Below, piece by piece: positions 38,257 through 53,349 of a stretch of DNA of 64,000 nucleotides. The position numbers were made by a program, and so were the translations under genes. Location of the stretch: positions 21,296,476 through 21,360,475 of the forward strand of contig OZ059894.1 of NCBI GenBank assembly GCA_964057225.1, in the 5' to 3' direction. Position 1 is the stretch's first letter, and each line of letters starts with the position of its first letter. Origin of the DNA: Auanema rhodensis (taxonomy: Eukaryota > Nematoda > Chromadorea > Rhabditida > Rhabditidae). Under the pieces are notes generated by a model. That model saw only the letters and a program-made list of their open reading frames with translations. It ran no database searches and had not been told where the DNA came from.

Positions 38257-41200
38257 AATCTGATAACACAGATCGACGCAGCTTAAAAATCCGCATCGAA
38301 TGCACTATACTACATCAAGAAACGCTTGATACAAAAATTAGTTATGATCGTTTGAAAAATGATGCATTAGTGTATGTTGAGTTTCCATGTACACTCAACA
38401 TTGCTTCCAAAAACATTTTGACAAAAATTTTTTCGAAAAATTTCAAAATAATTTAGCAAAAAGTAGATGTTTTTAGATTCCATTTTTCAAGGCAAAGACG
38501 ATGGACAATGTTATTCAACGAAAAAATTAATTCTTCAGGGTGAAAATCGAGGATATAAGTGTGAACTTATATCAGTTGATATCTCGGTGCATTTTTAAGC
38601 TAGCGCAAATCTGATAACACAGATCGACGCAGCTTAAAAATCCGCATCGAATGCACTATACTATATTGAGAAACGCTTGATACAAAAATTAGTTATGATC
38701 GTTTGAAAAATGATGCATTAGTGTATGTTGAGTTTCCATGTACACACAACATTGCTTCCAAAAACATTTTGACAAAAATTTTTTCGAAAAATTTCAAAAT
38801 AATTTAGCAAAAAGTAGATGTTTTTAGATTCCATTTTTCAAGGCAAAGACGATAGACAATGTTATTCAACGAAAAAATTAATTCTTCAGGGTGAAAATCG
38901 AGGATATAAGTGTGAACTTATATCAGTTGATATCTCGGTGCATTTTTAAGCTAGCGCAAATCTGATAACACAGATCGACGCAGCTTAAAAATCCGCATCG
39001 AATGCACTATACTACATCAAGAAACGCTTGATACAAAAATTAGTTATGATCGTTTGAAAAATGATGCATTAGTGTATGTTGAGTTTCCATGTACACTCAA
39101 CATTGCTTCCAAAAACATTTTGACAAAAATTTTTTCGAAAAATTTCAAAATAATTTAGCAAAAAGTAGATGTTTTTAGATTCCATTTTTCAAGGCAAAGA
39201 CGATAGACAATGTTATTCAACGAAAAAATTAATTCTTCAGGGTGAAAATCGAGGATATAAGTGTGAACTTGTATCAGTTGATATCTCGGTGCATTTTCAA
39301 GCTAGCGCAAATCTGATAACACAGATCGACGCAGCTTAAAAATCCGCATCGAATGCACTATACTACATCAAAAAACGCTTGATACAAAAATTAGTTATGA
39401 TCGTTTGAAAAATGATGCATTAGTGTATGTTGAGTTTCCATGTACACTCAACATTGCTTCCAAAAACATTTTGACAAAAATTTTTTCGAAAAATTTCAAA
39501 ATAATTTAGCAAAAAGTAGATGTTTTTAGATTCCTTTTTTTAAGGCAAAGACGATGGACAATGTTATTCAACGAAAAAATTAATTCTTCAGGGTGAAAAT
39601 CGAGGACATAAGTGTGAACTTATATCAGTTGATATCTCGGTGCATTTTTAAGCTAGCGCAAATCTGATAACACAGATCGACGCAGCTTAAAAATCCGCAT
39701 CGAATGCACTATACTACATCAAGAAACGCTTGATACAAAAATTAGTTATGATCGTTTGAAAAATGATGCATTAGTGTATGTTGAGTTTCCATGTACACTC
39801 AACATTGCTTCCAAAAACATTTTGACAAAAATTTTTTCGAAAAATTTCAAAATAATTTAGCAAAAAGTAGATGTTTTTAGATTCCATTTTTCAAGGCAAA
39901 GACGATAGACAATGTTATTCAACGAAAAAATTAATTCTTCAGGGTGAAAATCGAGGATATAAGTGTGAACTTGTATCAGTTGATATCTCGGTGCATTTTT
40001 AAGCTAGCGCAAATCTGATAACACAGATCGACGCAGCTTAAAAATCCGCATCGAATGCACTATACTACATCAAGAAACGCTTGATACAAAAATTAGTTAT
40101 GATCGTTTGAAAAATGATGCATTAGTGTATGTTGAGTTTCCATGTACACTCAACATTGCTTCCAAAAACATTTTGACAAAAATTTTTTCGAAAAATTTCA
40201 AAATAATTTAGCAAAAAGTAGATGTTTTTAGATTCCTTTTTTTAAGGCAAAGACGATGGACAATGTTATTCAACGAAAAAATTAATTCTTCAGGGTGAAA
40301 ATCGAGGATATAAGTGTGAACTTATATCAGTTGATATCTCGGTGCATTTTTAAGCTAGCGCAAATCTGATAACACAGATCGACGCAGCTTAAAAATCCGC
40401 ATCGAATGCACTATACTACATTGAGAAACGCTTGATACAAAAATTAGTTATGATCGTTTGAAAAATGATGCATTAGTGTATGTTGAGTTTCCATGTACAC
40501 TCAACATTGCTTCCAAAAACATTTTGACAAAAATTTTTTCGAAAAATTTCAAAATAATTTAGCAAAAAGTAGATGTTTTTAGATTCCATTTTTCAAGGCA
40601 AAGACGATAGACAATGTTATTCAACGAAAAAATTAATTCTTCAGGGTGAAAATCGAGGATATAAGTGTGAACTTATATCAGTTGATATCTCGGTGCATTT
40701 TTAAGCTAGCGCAAATCTGATAACACAGATCGACGCAGCTTAAAAATCCGCATCGAATGCACTTTACTACATTGAGAAACGCTTAATACAAAAATTAGTT
40801 ATGATCGTTTGAAAAATGATGCATTAGTGTATGTTGAGTTTCCATGTACACTCAACATTGCTTCCAAAAACATTTTGACAAAAATTTTTTCGAAAAATTT
40901 CAAAATAATTTAGCAAAAAGTAGATGTTTTTAGATTCCTTTTTTTAAATCAAAGACGATGGAAAATGTTATTCAACGAAAAAATTAATTCTTCAGGGTGA
41001 AAATCGAGGATATAAGTGTGAACTTATATCAGTTGATATCTCGGTGCATTTTTAAGCTAGCGCAAATCTGATAACACAGATCGACGCAGCTTAAAAATCC
41101 GCATCGAATGCACTTTACTACATTGAGAAACGCTTAATACAAAAATTAGTTATGATCGTTCGAAAAATGATGCATTAGTGTATGTTGAGTTTCCATGTAC

Positions 41201-42468
41201 ACTCAACATTGCTTCCAAAAACATTTTGACAAAAATTTTTTCGAAAAATTTCAAAATAATTTAGCAAAAAGTAGATGTTTTTAGATTCCTTTTTTTAAAT
41301 CAAAGACGATGGAAAATGTTATTCAACGAAAAAATTAATTCTTCAGGGTGAAAATCGAGGATATAAGTGTGAACTTATATCAGTTGATGTCTCGGTGCAT
41401 TTTTAAGTTAGCGCAAATCTGATAACACAGATCGACGCAGCTTAAAAATCCGCATCGAATGCACTATACTACATTGAGAAACGCTTAATACAAAAATTAG
41501 TTATGATCGTTTGAAAAATGATGCATTAGTGTATGTTGAGTTTCCATGTACACTCAACATTGCTTCCAAAAACATTTTGACAAAAATTTTTTCGAAAAAT
41601 TTCAAGATAATTTAGCAAAAAGTAGATGTTTTTAGATTCCATTTTTCAAGGCAAAGACGATGGACAATGTTATTCAACGAAAAAATTAATTCTTCAGGGT
41701 GAAAATCGAGGATATAAGTGTGAACTTATATCAGTTGATATCTCGGTGCATTTTTAAGCTAGCGCAAATCTGATAACACAGATCGACGCAGCTTAAAAAT
41801 CCGCATCGAATGCACTATACTACATCGAGAAACGCTTGATACAAAAATTAGTTATGATCGTTTGAAAAATGATGCATTAGTGTATGTTGAGTTTCCATGT
41901 ACACTCAACATTGCTTCCAAAAACATTTTGACAAAAATTTTTTCGAAAAATTTCAAAATAATTTAGCAAAAAGTAGATGTTTTTAGATTCCTTTTTTTAA
42001 AGCAAAGACGATGGACAATGTTATTCAACGAAAAAATTAATTCTTCAGGGTGAAAATCGAGGATATAAGTGTGAACTTATATCAGTTGATGTCTCGGTGC
42101 ATTTTTAAGTTAGCGCAAATCTGATAACACAGATCTACGCAGCTTTAAAATCCGCATCGAATGCACTATACTACATTGAGAAACGCTTAATACAAAAATT
42201 AGTTATGATCGTTTGAAAAATGATGCATTAGTGTATGTTGAGTTTCCATGTACACTCAACATTGCTTCCAAAAACATTTTGACAAAAATTTTTTCGAAAA
42301 ATTTCAAAATAATTTAGCAAAAAGTAGATGTTTTTAGACTCCATTTTTCAAGGCAAAGACGATAGACAATGTTATTCAACGAAAAAATTAATTCTTCAGG
42401 GTGAAAATCGAGGATATAAGTGTGAACTTATATCAGTTGATATCTCGGTGCATTTTTAAGCTAGCGCA

Positions 42469-43521
42469 AATCTGATAACACAGATCGACGCAGCTTAAAA
42501 ATCCGCATCGAATGCACTTTACTACATCGAGAAACGCTTGATACAAAAATTAGTTATGATCGTTTGAAAAATGATGCATTAGTGTATGTTGAGTTTCCAT
42601 GTACACTCAACATTGCTTCCAAAAACATTTTGACAAAAATTTTTTCGAAAAATTTCAAGATAATTTAGCAAAAAGTAGATGTTTTTAGATTTCTTTTTTC
42701 AAGGCAAAGACGATGGACAATGCTATTCAACGAAAAAATTAATTCTTCAGGGTGAAAATCGAGGATATAAGTGTGAACTTATATCAGTTGATATCTCGGT
42801 GCATTTTTAAGCTAGCGCAAATCTGATAACACAGATCGACGCAGCTTAAAAATCCGCATCGAATGCACTATACTACATTGAGAAACGCTTGATACAAAAA
42901 TTAGTTATGATCGTTTGAAAAATGATGCATTAGTGTATGTTGAGTTTCCATGTACACTCAACATTGCTTCCAAAAACATTTTGACAAAAATTTTTTCGAA
43001 AAATTTCAAAATAATTTAGCAAAAAGTAGATGTTTTTAGATTCCTTTTTTTAAAGCAAAGACGATGGACAATGTTATTCAACGAAAAAATTAATTCTTCA
43101 GGGTGAAAATCGAGGATATAAGTGTGAACTTATATCAGTTGATGTCTCGGTGCATTTTTAAGTTAGCGCAAATCTGATAACACAGATCGACGCAGCTTAA
43201 AAATCCGCATCGAATGCACTATACTACATTGAGAAACGCTTAATACAAAAATTAGTTATGATCGTTTCAAAAATGATGCATTAGTGTATGTTGAGTTTCC
43301 ATGTACACTCAACATTGCTTCCAAAAACATTTTGACAAAAATTTTTTCGAAAAATTTCAAAATAATTTAGCAAAAAGTAGATGTTTTTAGATTCCATTTT
43401 TCAAGGCAAAGACGATAGACAATGTTATTCAACGAAAAAATTAATTCTTCAGGGTGAAAATCGAGGATATAAGTGTGAACTTATATCAGTTGATATCTCG
43501 GTGCATTTTTAAGCTAGCGCA
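42469..43521. repeat. Trimer (copies 122-124), repeated at 44926-45978
   Basis: Copy 122 has A51T, 'catcgag', A191G, 'tttctttttt' and T255C. Copy 123 has 'ttaaagc', A325G and C344T. Copy 124 has the rare G98C ('gtttcaaa') and G247A. Copies 129-131 repeat all of these, with a private 'aaaagttag' in 129 and 'gacaaggtt' in 131. G98C also occurs in copy 147. Confidence 0.85.
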
Positions 43522-46500
43522 AATCTGATAACACAGATCGACGCAGCTTAAAAATCCGCATCGAATGCACTATACTACATTGAGAAACGCTTAATACACA
43601 AATTAGTTATGATCGTTTGAAAAATGATGCATTAGTGTATGTTGAGTTTCCATGTACACTCAACATTGCTTCCAAAAACATTTTGACAAAAATTTTTTCG
43701 AAAAATTTCAAAATAATTTAGCAAAAAGTAGATGTTTTTAGATTTCTTTTTTCAAGGCAAAGACGATGGACAATGCTATTCAACGAAAAAATTAATTCTT
43801 CAGGGTGAAAATCGAGGATATAAGTGTGAACTTATATCAGTTGATGTCTCGGTGCATTTTTAAGTTAGCGCAAATCTGATAACACAGATCGACGCAGCTT
43901 AAAAATCCGCATCGAATGCACTATACTACATTGAGAAACGCTTAATACAAAAATTAGTTATGATCGTTTGAAAAATGATGCATTAGTTTATGTTGAGTTT
44001 CCATGTACACTCAACATTGCTTCCAAAAACATTTTGACAAAAATTTTTTCGAAAAATTTCAAGATAATTTAGCAAAAAGTAGATGTTTTTAGATTCCATT
44101 TTTCAAGGCAAAGACGATGGACAATGTTATTCAACGAAAAAATTAATTCTTCAGGGTGAAAATCGAGGATATAAGTGTGAACTTATATCAGTTGATATCT
44201 CGGTGCATTTTTAAGCTAGCGCAAATCTGATAACACAGATCGACGCAGCTTAAAAATCCGCATCGAATGCACTATACTACATCGAGAAACGCTTGATACA
44301 AAAATTAGTTATGATCGTTTGAAAAATGATGCATTAGTGTATGTTGAGTTTCCATGTACACTCAACATTGCTTCCAAAAACATTTTGACAAAAATTTTTT
44401 CGAAAAATTTCAAAATAATTTAGCAAAAAGTAGATGTTTTTAGATTTCTTTTTTCAAGGCAAAGACGATGGACAATGCTATTCAACGAAAAAATTAATTC
44501 TTCAGGGTGAAAATCGAGGATATAAGTGTGAACTTATATCAGTTGATATCTCGGTGCATTTTTAAGCTAGCGCAAATCTGATAACACAGATCGACGCAGC
44601 TTAAAAATCCGCATCGAATGCACTATACTACATTGAGAAACGCTTGATACAAAAATTAGTTATGATCGTTTGAAAAATGATGCATTAGTGTATGTTGAGT
44701 TTCCATGTACACTCAACATTGCTTCCAAAAACATTTTGACAAAAATTTTTTCGAAAAATTTCAAAATAATTTAGCAAAAAGTAGATGTTTTTAGATTCCT
44801 TTTTTTAAAGCAAAGACGATGGACAATGTTATTCAACGAAAAAATTAATTCTTCAGGGTGAAAATCGAGGATATAAGTGTGAACTTATATCAGTTGATAT
44901 CTCGGTGCATTTTTAAGCTAGCGCAAATCTGATAACACAGATCGACGCAGCTTAAAAATCCGCATCGAATGCACTTTACTACATCGAGAAACGCTTGATA
45001 CAAAAGTTAGTTATGATCGTTTGAAAAATGATGCATTAGTGTATGTTGAGTTTCCATGTACACTCAACATTGCTTCCAAAAACATTTTGACAAAAATTTT
45101 TTCGAAAAATTTCAAGATAATTTAGCAAAAAGTAGATGTTTTTAGATTTCTTTTTTCAAGGCAAAGACGATGGACAATGCTATTCAACGAAAAAATTAAT
45201 TCTTCAGGGTGAAAATCGAGGATATAAGTGTGAACTTATATCAGTTGATATCTCGGTGCATTTTTAAGCTAGCGCAAATCTGATAACACAGATCGACGCA
45301 GCTTAAAAATCCGCATCGAATGCACTATACTACATTGAGAAACGCTTGATACAAAAATTAGTTATGATCGTTTGAAAAATGATGCATTAGTGTATGTTGA
45401 GTTTCCATGTACACTCAACATTGCTTCCAAAAACATTTTGACAAAAATTTTTTCGAAAAATTTCAAAATAATTTAGCAAAAAGTAGATGTTTTTAGATTC
45501 CTTTTTTTAAAGCAAAGACGATGGACAATGTTATTCAACGAAAAAATTAATTCTTCAGGGTGAAAATCGAGGATATAAGTGTGAACTTATATCAGTTGAT
45601 GTCTCGGTGCATTTTTAAGTTAGCGCAAATCTGATAACACAGATCGACGCAGCTTAAAAATCCGCATCGAATGCACTATACTACATTGAGAAACGCTTAA
45701 TACAAAAATTAGTTATGATCGTTTCAAAAATGATGCATTAGTGTATGTTGAGTTTCCATGTACACTCAACATTGCTTCCAAAAACATTTTGACAAAAATT
45801 TTTTCGAAAAATTTCAAAATAATTTAGCAAAAAGTAGATGTTTTTAGATTCCATTTTTCAAGGCAAAGACGATAGACAAGGTTATTCAACGAAAAAATTA
45901 ATTCTTCAGGGTGAAAATCGAGGATATAAGTGTGAACTTATATCAGTTGATATCTCGGTGCATTTTTAAGCTAGCGCAAATCTGATAACACAGATCGACG
46001 CAGCTTAAAAATCCGCATCGAATGCACTATACTACATTGAGAAACGCTTAATACAAAAATTAGTTATGATCGTTTGAAAAATGATGCATTAGTGTATGTT
46101 GAGTTTCCATGTACACTCAACATTGCTTCCAAAAACATTTTGACAAAAATTTTTTCGAAAAATTTCAAAATAATTTAGCAAAAAGTAGATGTTTTTAGAT
46201 TCCTTTTTTTAAATCAAAGACGATGGACAATGTTATTCAACGAAAAAATTAATTCTTCAGGGTGAAAATCGAGGATATAAGTGTGAACTTATATCAGTTG
46301 ATGTCTCGGTGCATTTTTAAGTTAGCGCAAATCTGATAACACAGATCGACGCAGCTTAAAAATCCGCATCGAATGCACTATACTACATTGAGAAACGCTT
46401 AATACAAAAATTAGTTATGATCGTTTGAAAAATGATGCATTAGTGTATGTTGAGTTTCCATGTACACTCAACATTGCTTCCAAAAACATTTTGACAAAAA

Positions 46501-49500
46501 TTTTTTCGAAAAATTTCAAGATAATTTAGCAAAAAGTAGTTGTTTTTAGATTCCATTTTTCAAGGCAAAGACGATGGACAATGTTATTCAACGAAAAAAT
46601 TAATTCTTCAGGGTGAAAATCGAGGATATAAGTGTGAACTTATATCAGTTGATATCTCGGTGCATTTTTAAGCTAGCGCAAATCTGATAACACAGATCGA
46701 CGCAGCTTAAAAATCCGCATCGAATGCACTATACTACATCGAGAAACGCTTGATACAAAAATTAGTTATGATCGTTTGAAAAATGATGCATTAGTGTATG
46801 TTGAGTTTCCATGTACACTCAACATTGCTTCCAAAAACATTTTGACAAAAATTTTTTCGAAAAATTTCAAAATAATTTAGCAAAAAGTAAATGTTTTTAG
46901 ATTCCATTTTTCAAGGCAAAGACGATAGACAATGTTATTCAACGAAAAAATTAATTCTTCAGGGTGAAAATCGAGGATATAAGTGTGAACTTATATCAGT
47001 TGATATCTCGGTGCATTTTTAAGCTAGCGCAAATCTGATAACACAGATCGACGCAGCTTAAAAATCCGCATCGAATGCACTTTACTACATTGAGAAACGC
47101 TTGATACAAAAATTAGTTATGATTGTTTGAAAAATGATGCATTAGTGTATGTTGAGTTTCCATGTACACTCAACATTGCTTCCAAAAACATTTTGACAAA
47201 AATTTTTTCGAAAAATTTCAAAATAATTTAGCAAAAAGTAGATGTTTTTAGATTCCTTTTTTTAAAGCAAAGACGATGGACAATGTTATTCAACGAAAAA
47301 ATTAATTCTTCAGGGTGAAAATCGAGGATATAAGTGTGAACTTATATCAGTTGATATCTCGGTGCATTTTTAAGCTAGCGCAAATCTGATAACACAGATC
47401 GACGCAGCTTAAAAATCCGCATCGAATGCACTATACTACATCGAGAAACGCTTGATACAAAAATTAGTTATGATCGTTTGAAAAATGATGCATTAGTGTA
47501 TGTTGAGTTTCCATGTACACTCAACATTGCTTCCAAAAACATTTTGACAAAAATTTTTTCGAAAAATTTCAAAATAATTTAGCAAAAAGTAGATGTTTTT
47601 AGATTCCTTTTTTTAAATCAAAGACGATGGACAATGTTATTCAACGAAAAAATTAATTCTTCAGGGTGAAAATCGAGGATATAAGTGTGAACTTATATCA
47701 GTTGATGTCTCGGTGCATTTTTAAGTTAGCGCAAATCTGATAACACAGATCGACGCAGCTTAAAAATCCGCATCGAATGCACTATACTACATTGAGAAAC
47801 GCTTAATACAAAAATTAGTTATGATCGTTTGAAAAATGATGCATTAGTGTATGTTGAGTTTCCATGTACACTCAACATTGCTTCCAAAAACATTTTGACA
47901 AAAATTTTTTCGAAAAATTTCAAAATAATTTAGCAAAAAGTAGATGTTTTTAGATTCCTTTTTTTAAAGCAAAGACGATGGACAATGTTATTCAACGAAA
48001 AAATTAATTCTTCAGGGTGAAAATCGAGGATATAAGTGTGAACTTATATCAGTTGATATCTCGGTGCATTTTTAAGCTAGCGCAAATCTGATAACACAGA
48101 TCGACGCAGCTTAAAAATCCGCATCGAATGCACTATACTACATTGAGAAACGCTTGATACAAAAATTAGTTATGATTGTTTGAAAAATGATGCATTAGTG
48201 TATGTTGAGTTTCCATGTACACTCAACATTGCTTCCAAAAACATTTTGACAAAAATTTTTTCGAAAAATTTCAAAATAATTTAGCAAAAAGTAGATGTTT
48301 TTAGATTCCTTTTTTTAAAGCAAAGACGATGGACAATGTTATTCAACGAAAAAATTAATTCTTCAGGGTGAAAATCGAGGATATAAGTGTGAACTTATAT
48401 CAGTTGATATCTCGGTGCATTTTTAAGCTAGCGCAAATCTGATAACACAGATCGACGCAGCTTAAAAATCCGCATCGAATGCACTATACTACATCGAGAA
48501 ACGCTTGATACAAAAATTAGTTATGATCGTTTGAAAAATGATGCATTAGTGTATGTTGAGTTTCCATGTACACTCAACATTGCTTCCAAAAACATTTTGA
48601 CAAAAATTTTTTCGAAAAATTTCAAAATAATTTAGCAAAAAGTAGATGTTTTTAGATTCCTTTTTTCAAGGCAAAGACGATGGACAATGTTATTCAACGA
48701 AAAAATTAATTCTTCAGGGTGAAAATCGAGGATATAAGTGTGAACTTATATCAGTTGATATCTCGGTGCATTTTTAAGCTAGCGCAAATCTGATAACACA
48801 GATCGACGCAGCTTAAAAATCCGCATCGAATGCACTATACTACATTGAGAAACGCTTAATACAAAAATTAGTTATGATCGTTTGAAAAATGATGCATTAG
48901 TGTATGTTGAGTTTCCATGTACACTCAACATTGCTTCCAAAAACATTTTGACAAAAATTTTTTCGAGAAATTTCAAAATAATTTAGCAAAAAGTAGATGT
49001 TTTTAGATTCCATTTTTCAAGGCAAAGACGATGGACAATGTTATTCAACGAAAAAATTAATTCTTCAGGGTGAAAATCGAGGATATAAGTGTGAACTTAT
49101 ATCAGTTGATATCTCGGTGCATTTTTAAGCTAGCGCAAATCTGATAACACAGATCGACGCAGCTTAAAAATCCGCATCGAATGCACTATACTACATCGAG
49201 AAACGCTTGATACAAAAATTAGTTATGATCGTTTGAAAAATGATGCATTAGTGTATGTTGAGTTTCCATGTACACTCAACATTGCTTCCAAAAACATTTT
49301 GACAAAAATTTTTTCGAGAAATTTCAAAATAATTTAGCAAAAAGTAGATGTTTTTAGATTCCATTTTTCAAGGCAAAGACGATGGACAATGTTATTCAAC
49401 GAAAAAATTAATTCTTCAGGGTGAAAATCGAGGATATAAGTGTGAACTTATATCAGTTGATATCTCGGTGCATTTTTAAGCTAGCGCAAATCTGATAACA

Positions 49501-52500
49501 CAGATCGACGCAGCTTAAAAATCCGCATCGAATGCACTATACTACATCGAGAAACGCTTGATACAAAAATTAGTTATGATCGTTTGAAAAATGATGCATT
49601 AGTGTATGTTGAGTTTCCATGTACACTCAACATTGCTTCCAAAAACATTTTGACAAAAATTTTTTCGAAAAATTTCAAAATAATTTAGCAAAAAGTAGAT
49701 GTTTTTAGATTCCATTTTTCAAGGCAAAGACGATAGACAATGTTATTCAACGAAAAAATTAATTCTTCAGGGTGAAAATCGAGGATATAAGTGTGAACTT
49801 ATATCAGTTGATATCTCGGTGCATTTTTAAGCTAGCGCAAATCTGATAACACAGATCGACGCAGCTTAAAAATCCGCATCGAATGCACTATACTACATTG
49901 AGAAACGCTTGATACAAAAATTAGTTATGATTGTTTGAAAAATGATGCATTAGTGTATGTTGAGTTTCCATGTACACTCAACATTGCTTCCAAAAACATT
50001 TTGACAAAAATTTTTTCGAAAAATTTCAAGATAATTTAGCAAAAAGTAGATGTTTTTAGATTTCTTTTTTCAAGGCAAAGACGATGGACAATGCTATTCA
50101 ACGAAAAAATTAATTCTTCAGGGTGAAAATCGAGGATATAAGTGTGAACTTATATCAGTTGATATCTCGGTGCATTTTTAAGCTAGCGCAAATCTGATAA
50201 CACAGATCGACGCAGCTTAAAAATCCGCATCGAATGCACTATACTACATTGAGAAACGCTTGATACAAAAATTAGTTATGATCGTTTGAAAAATGATGCA
50301 TTAGTGTATGTTGAGTTTCCATGTAAACTCAACATTGCTTCCAAAAACATTTTGACAAAAATTTTTTCGAAAAATTTCAAAATAATTTAGCAAAAAGTAG
50401 ATGTTTTTAGATTTCTTTTTTCAAGGCAAAGACGATGGACAATGCTATTCAACGAAAAAATTAATTCTTCAGGGTGAAAATCGAGGATATAAGTGTGAAC
50501 TTATATCAGTTGATATCTCGGTGCATTTTTAAGCTAGCGCAAATCTGATAACACAGATCGACGCAGCTTAAAAATCCGCATCGAATGCACTATACTACAT
50601 TGAGAAACGCTTGATACAAAAATTAGTTATGATCGTTTGAAAAATGATGCATTAGTGTATGTTGAGTTTCCATGTACACTCAACATTGCTTCCAAAAACA
50701 TTTTGACAAAAATTTTTTCGAAAAATTTCAAAATAATTTAGCAAAAAGTAGATGTTTTTAGATTCCTTTTTTTAAATCAAAGACGATGGACAATGTTATT
50801 CAACGAAAAAATTAATTCTTCAGGGTGAAAATCGAGGATATAAGTGTGAACTTATATCAGTTGATGTCTCGGTGCATTTTTAAGTTAGCGCAAATCTGAT
50901 AACACAGATCGACGCAGCTTAAAAATCCGCATCGAATGCACTATACTACATTGAGAAACGCTTAATACAAAAATTAGTTATGATCGTTTGAAAAATGATG
51001 CATTAGTGTATGTTGAGTTTCCATGTACACTCAACATTGCTTCCAAAAACATTTTGACAAAAATTTTTTCGAAAAATTTCAAAATAATTTAGCAAAAAGT
51101 AGATGTTTTTAGATTCCTTTTTTTAAAGCAAAGACGATGGACAATGTTATTCAACGAAAAAATTAATTCTTCAGGGTGAAAATCGAGGATATAAGTGTGA
51201 ACTTATATCAGTTGATGTCTCGGTGCATTTTTAAGTTAGCGCAAATCTGATAACACAGATCGACGCAGCTTAAAAATCCGCATCGAATGCACTATACTAC
51301 ATTGAGAAACGCTTAATACAAAAATTAGTTATGATCGTTTCAAAAATGATGCATTAGTGTATGTTGAGTTTCCATGTACACTCAACATTGCTTCCAAAAA
51401 CATTTTGACAAAAATTTTTTCGAAAAATTTCAAAATAATTTAGCAAAAAGTAGATGTTTTTAGATTTCTTTTTTCAAGGCAAAGACGATGGACAATTCTA
51501 TTCAACGAAAAAATTAATTCTTCAGGGTGAAAATCGAGGATATAAGTGTGAACTTATATCAGTTGATATCTCGGTGCATTTTTAAGCTAGCGCAAATCTG
51601 ATAACACAGATCGACGCAGCTTAAAAATCCGCATCGAATGCACTATACTACATTGAGAAACGCTTGATACAAAAATTAGTTATGATCGTTTGAAAAATGA
51701 TGCATTAGTGTATGTTGAGTTTCCATGTACACTCAACATTGCTTCCAAAAACATTTTGACAAAAATTTTTTCGAAAAATTTCAAAATAATTTAGCAAAAA
51801 GTAGATGTTTTTAGATTCCTTTTTTTAAATCAAAGACGATGGACAATGTTATTCAACGAAAAAATTAATTCTTCAGGGTGAAAATCGAGGATATAAGTGT
51901 GAACTTATATCAGTTGATGTCTCGGTGCATTTTTAAGTTAGCGCAAATCTGATAACACAGATCGACGCAGCTTAAAAATCCGCATCGAATGCACTATACT
52001 ACATTGAGAAACGCTTAATACAAAAATTAGTTATGATCGTTTGAAAAATGATGCATTAGTGTATGTTGAGTTTCCATGTACACTCAACATTGCTTCCAAA
52101 AACATTTTGACAAAAATTTTTTCGAAAAATTTCAAGATAATTTAGCAAAAAGTAGATGTTTTTAGATTCCATTTTTCAAGGCAAAGACGATGGACAATGT
52201 TATTCAACGAAAAAATTAATTCTTCAGGGTGAAAATCGAGGATATAAGTGTGAACTTATATCAGTTGATATCTCGGTGCATTTTTAAGCTAGCGCAAATC
52301 TGATAACACAGATCGACGCAGCTTAAAAATCCGCATCGAATGCACTATACTACATCGAGAAACGCTTGATACAAAAATTAGTTATGATCGTTTGAAAAAT
52401 GATGCATTAGTGTATGTTGAGTTTCCATGTACACTCAACATTGCTTCCAAAAACATTTTGACAAAAATTTTTTCGAAAAATTTCAAAATAATTTAGCAAA

Positions 52501-53349
52501 AAGTAGATGTTTTTAGATTCCTTTTTTTAAATCAAAGACGATGGACAATGTTATTCAACGAAAAAATTAATTCTTCAGGGTGAAAATCGAGGATATAAGT
52601 GTGAACTTATATCAGTTGATATCTCGGTGCATTTTTAAGCTAGCGCAAATCTGATAACACAGATCGACGCAGCTTAAAAATCCGCATCGAATGCACTATA
52701 CTACATCGAGAAACGCTTGATACAAAAATTAGTTATGATCGTTTGAAAAATGATGCATTAGTGTATGTTGAGTTTCCATGTACACTCAACATTGCTTCCA
52801 AAAACATTTTGACAAAAATTTTTTCGAAAAATTTCAAAATAATTTAGCAAAAAGTAGATGTTTTTAGATTCCATTTTTCAAGGCAAAGACGATAGACAAT
52901 GTTATTCAACGAAAAAATTAATTCTTCAGGGTGAAAATCGAGGATATAAGTGTGAACTTATATCAGTTGATATCTCGGTGCATTTTTAAGCTAGCGCAAA
53001 TCTGATAACACAGATCGACGCAGCTTAAAAATCCGCATCGAATGCACTATACTACATTGAGAAACGCTTAATACAAAAATTAGTTATGATCGTTTGAAAA
53101 ATGATGCATTAGTGTATGTTGAGTTTCCATGTACACTCAACATTGCTTCCAAAAACATTTTGACAAAAATTTTTTCGAAAAATTTCAAAATAATTTAGCA
53201 AAAAGTAGATGTTTTTAGATTCCTTTTTTTAAATCAAAGACGATGGACAATGTTATTCAACGAAAAAATTAATTCTTCAGGGTGAAAATCGAGGATATAA
53301 GTGTGAACTTATATCAGTTGATGTCTCGGTGCATTTTTAAGTTAGCGCA

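Larger units (their letters stand above)
16495..40713. repeat. Domain C: T60C/G61A subfamilies with 350/352-bp copies, copies 48-116
   Basis: Recurrent marks are 'catcgag' or 'catcaag' at 57-63, G72, 'tccattttt' with G247A, A191G, 'caaggg' (C237G), C93T, T218C, and A313G. Eight copies have a 1-bp net loss at 167-177 (350 bp) and eight have an extra T in the run at 214-218 (352 bp). Blocks of 2 to 8 copies are repeated (separate entries). Copies 104-116 lack the length variants and are more mixed: T139A with 'ccttttctt' (106, 108), T139A alone (111), and C340-region variant 'gcattttcaag' (copies 76 and 112). Confidence 0.88.
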
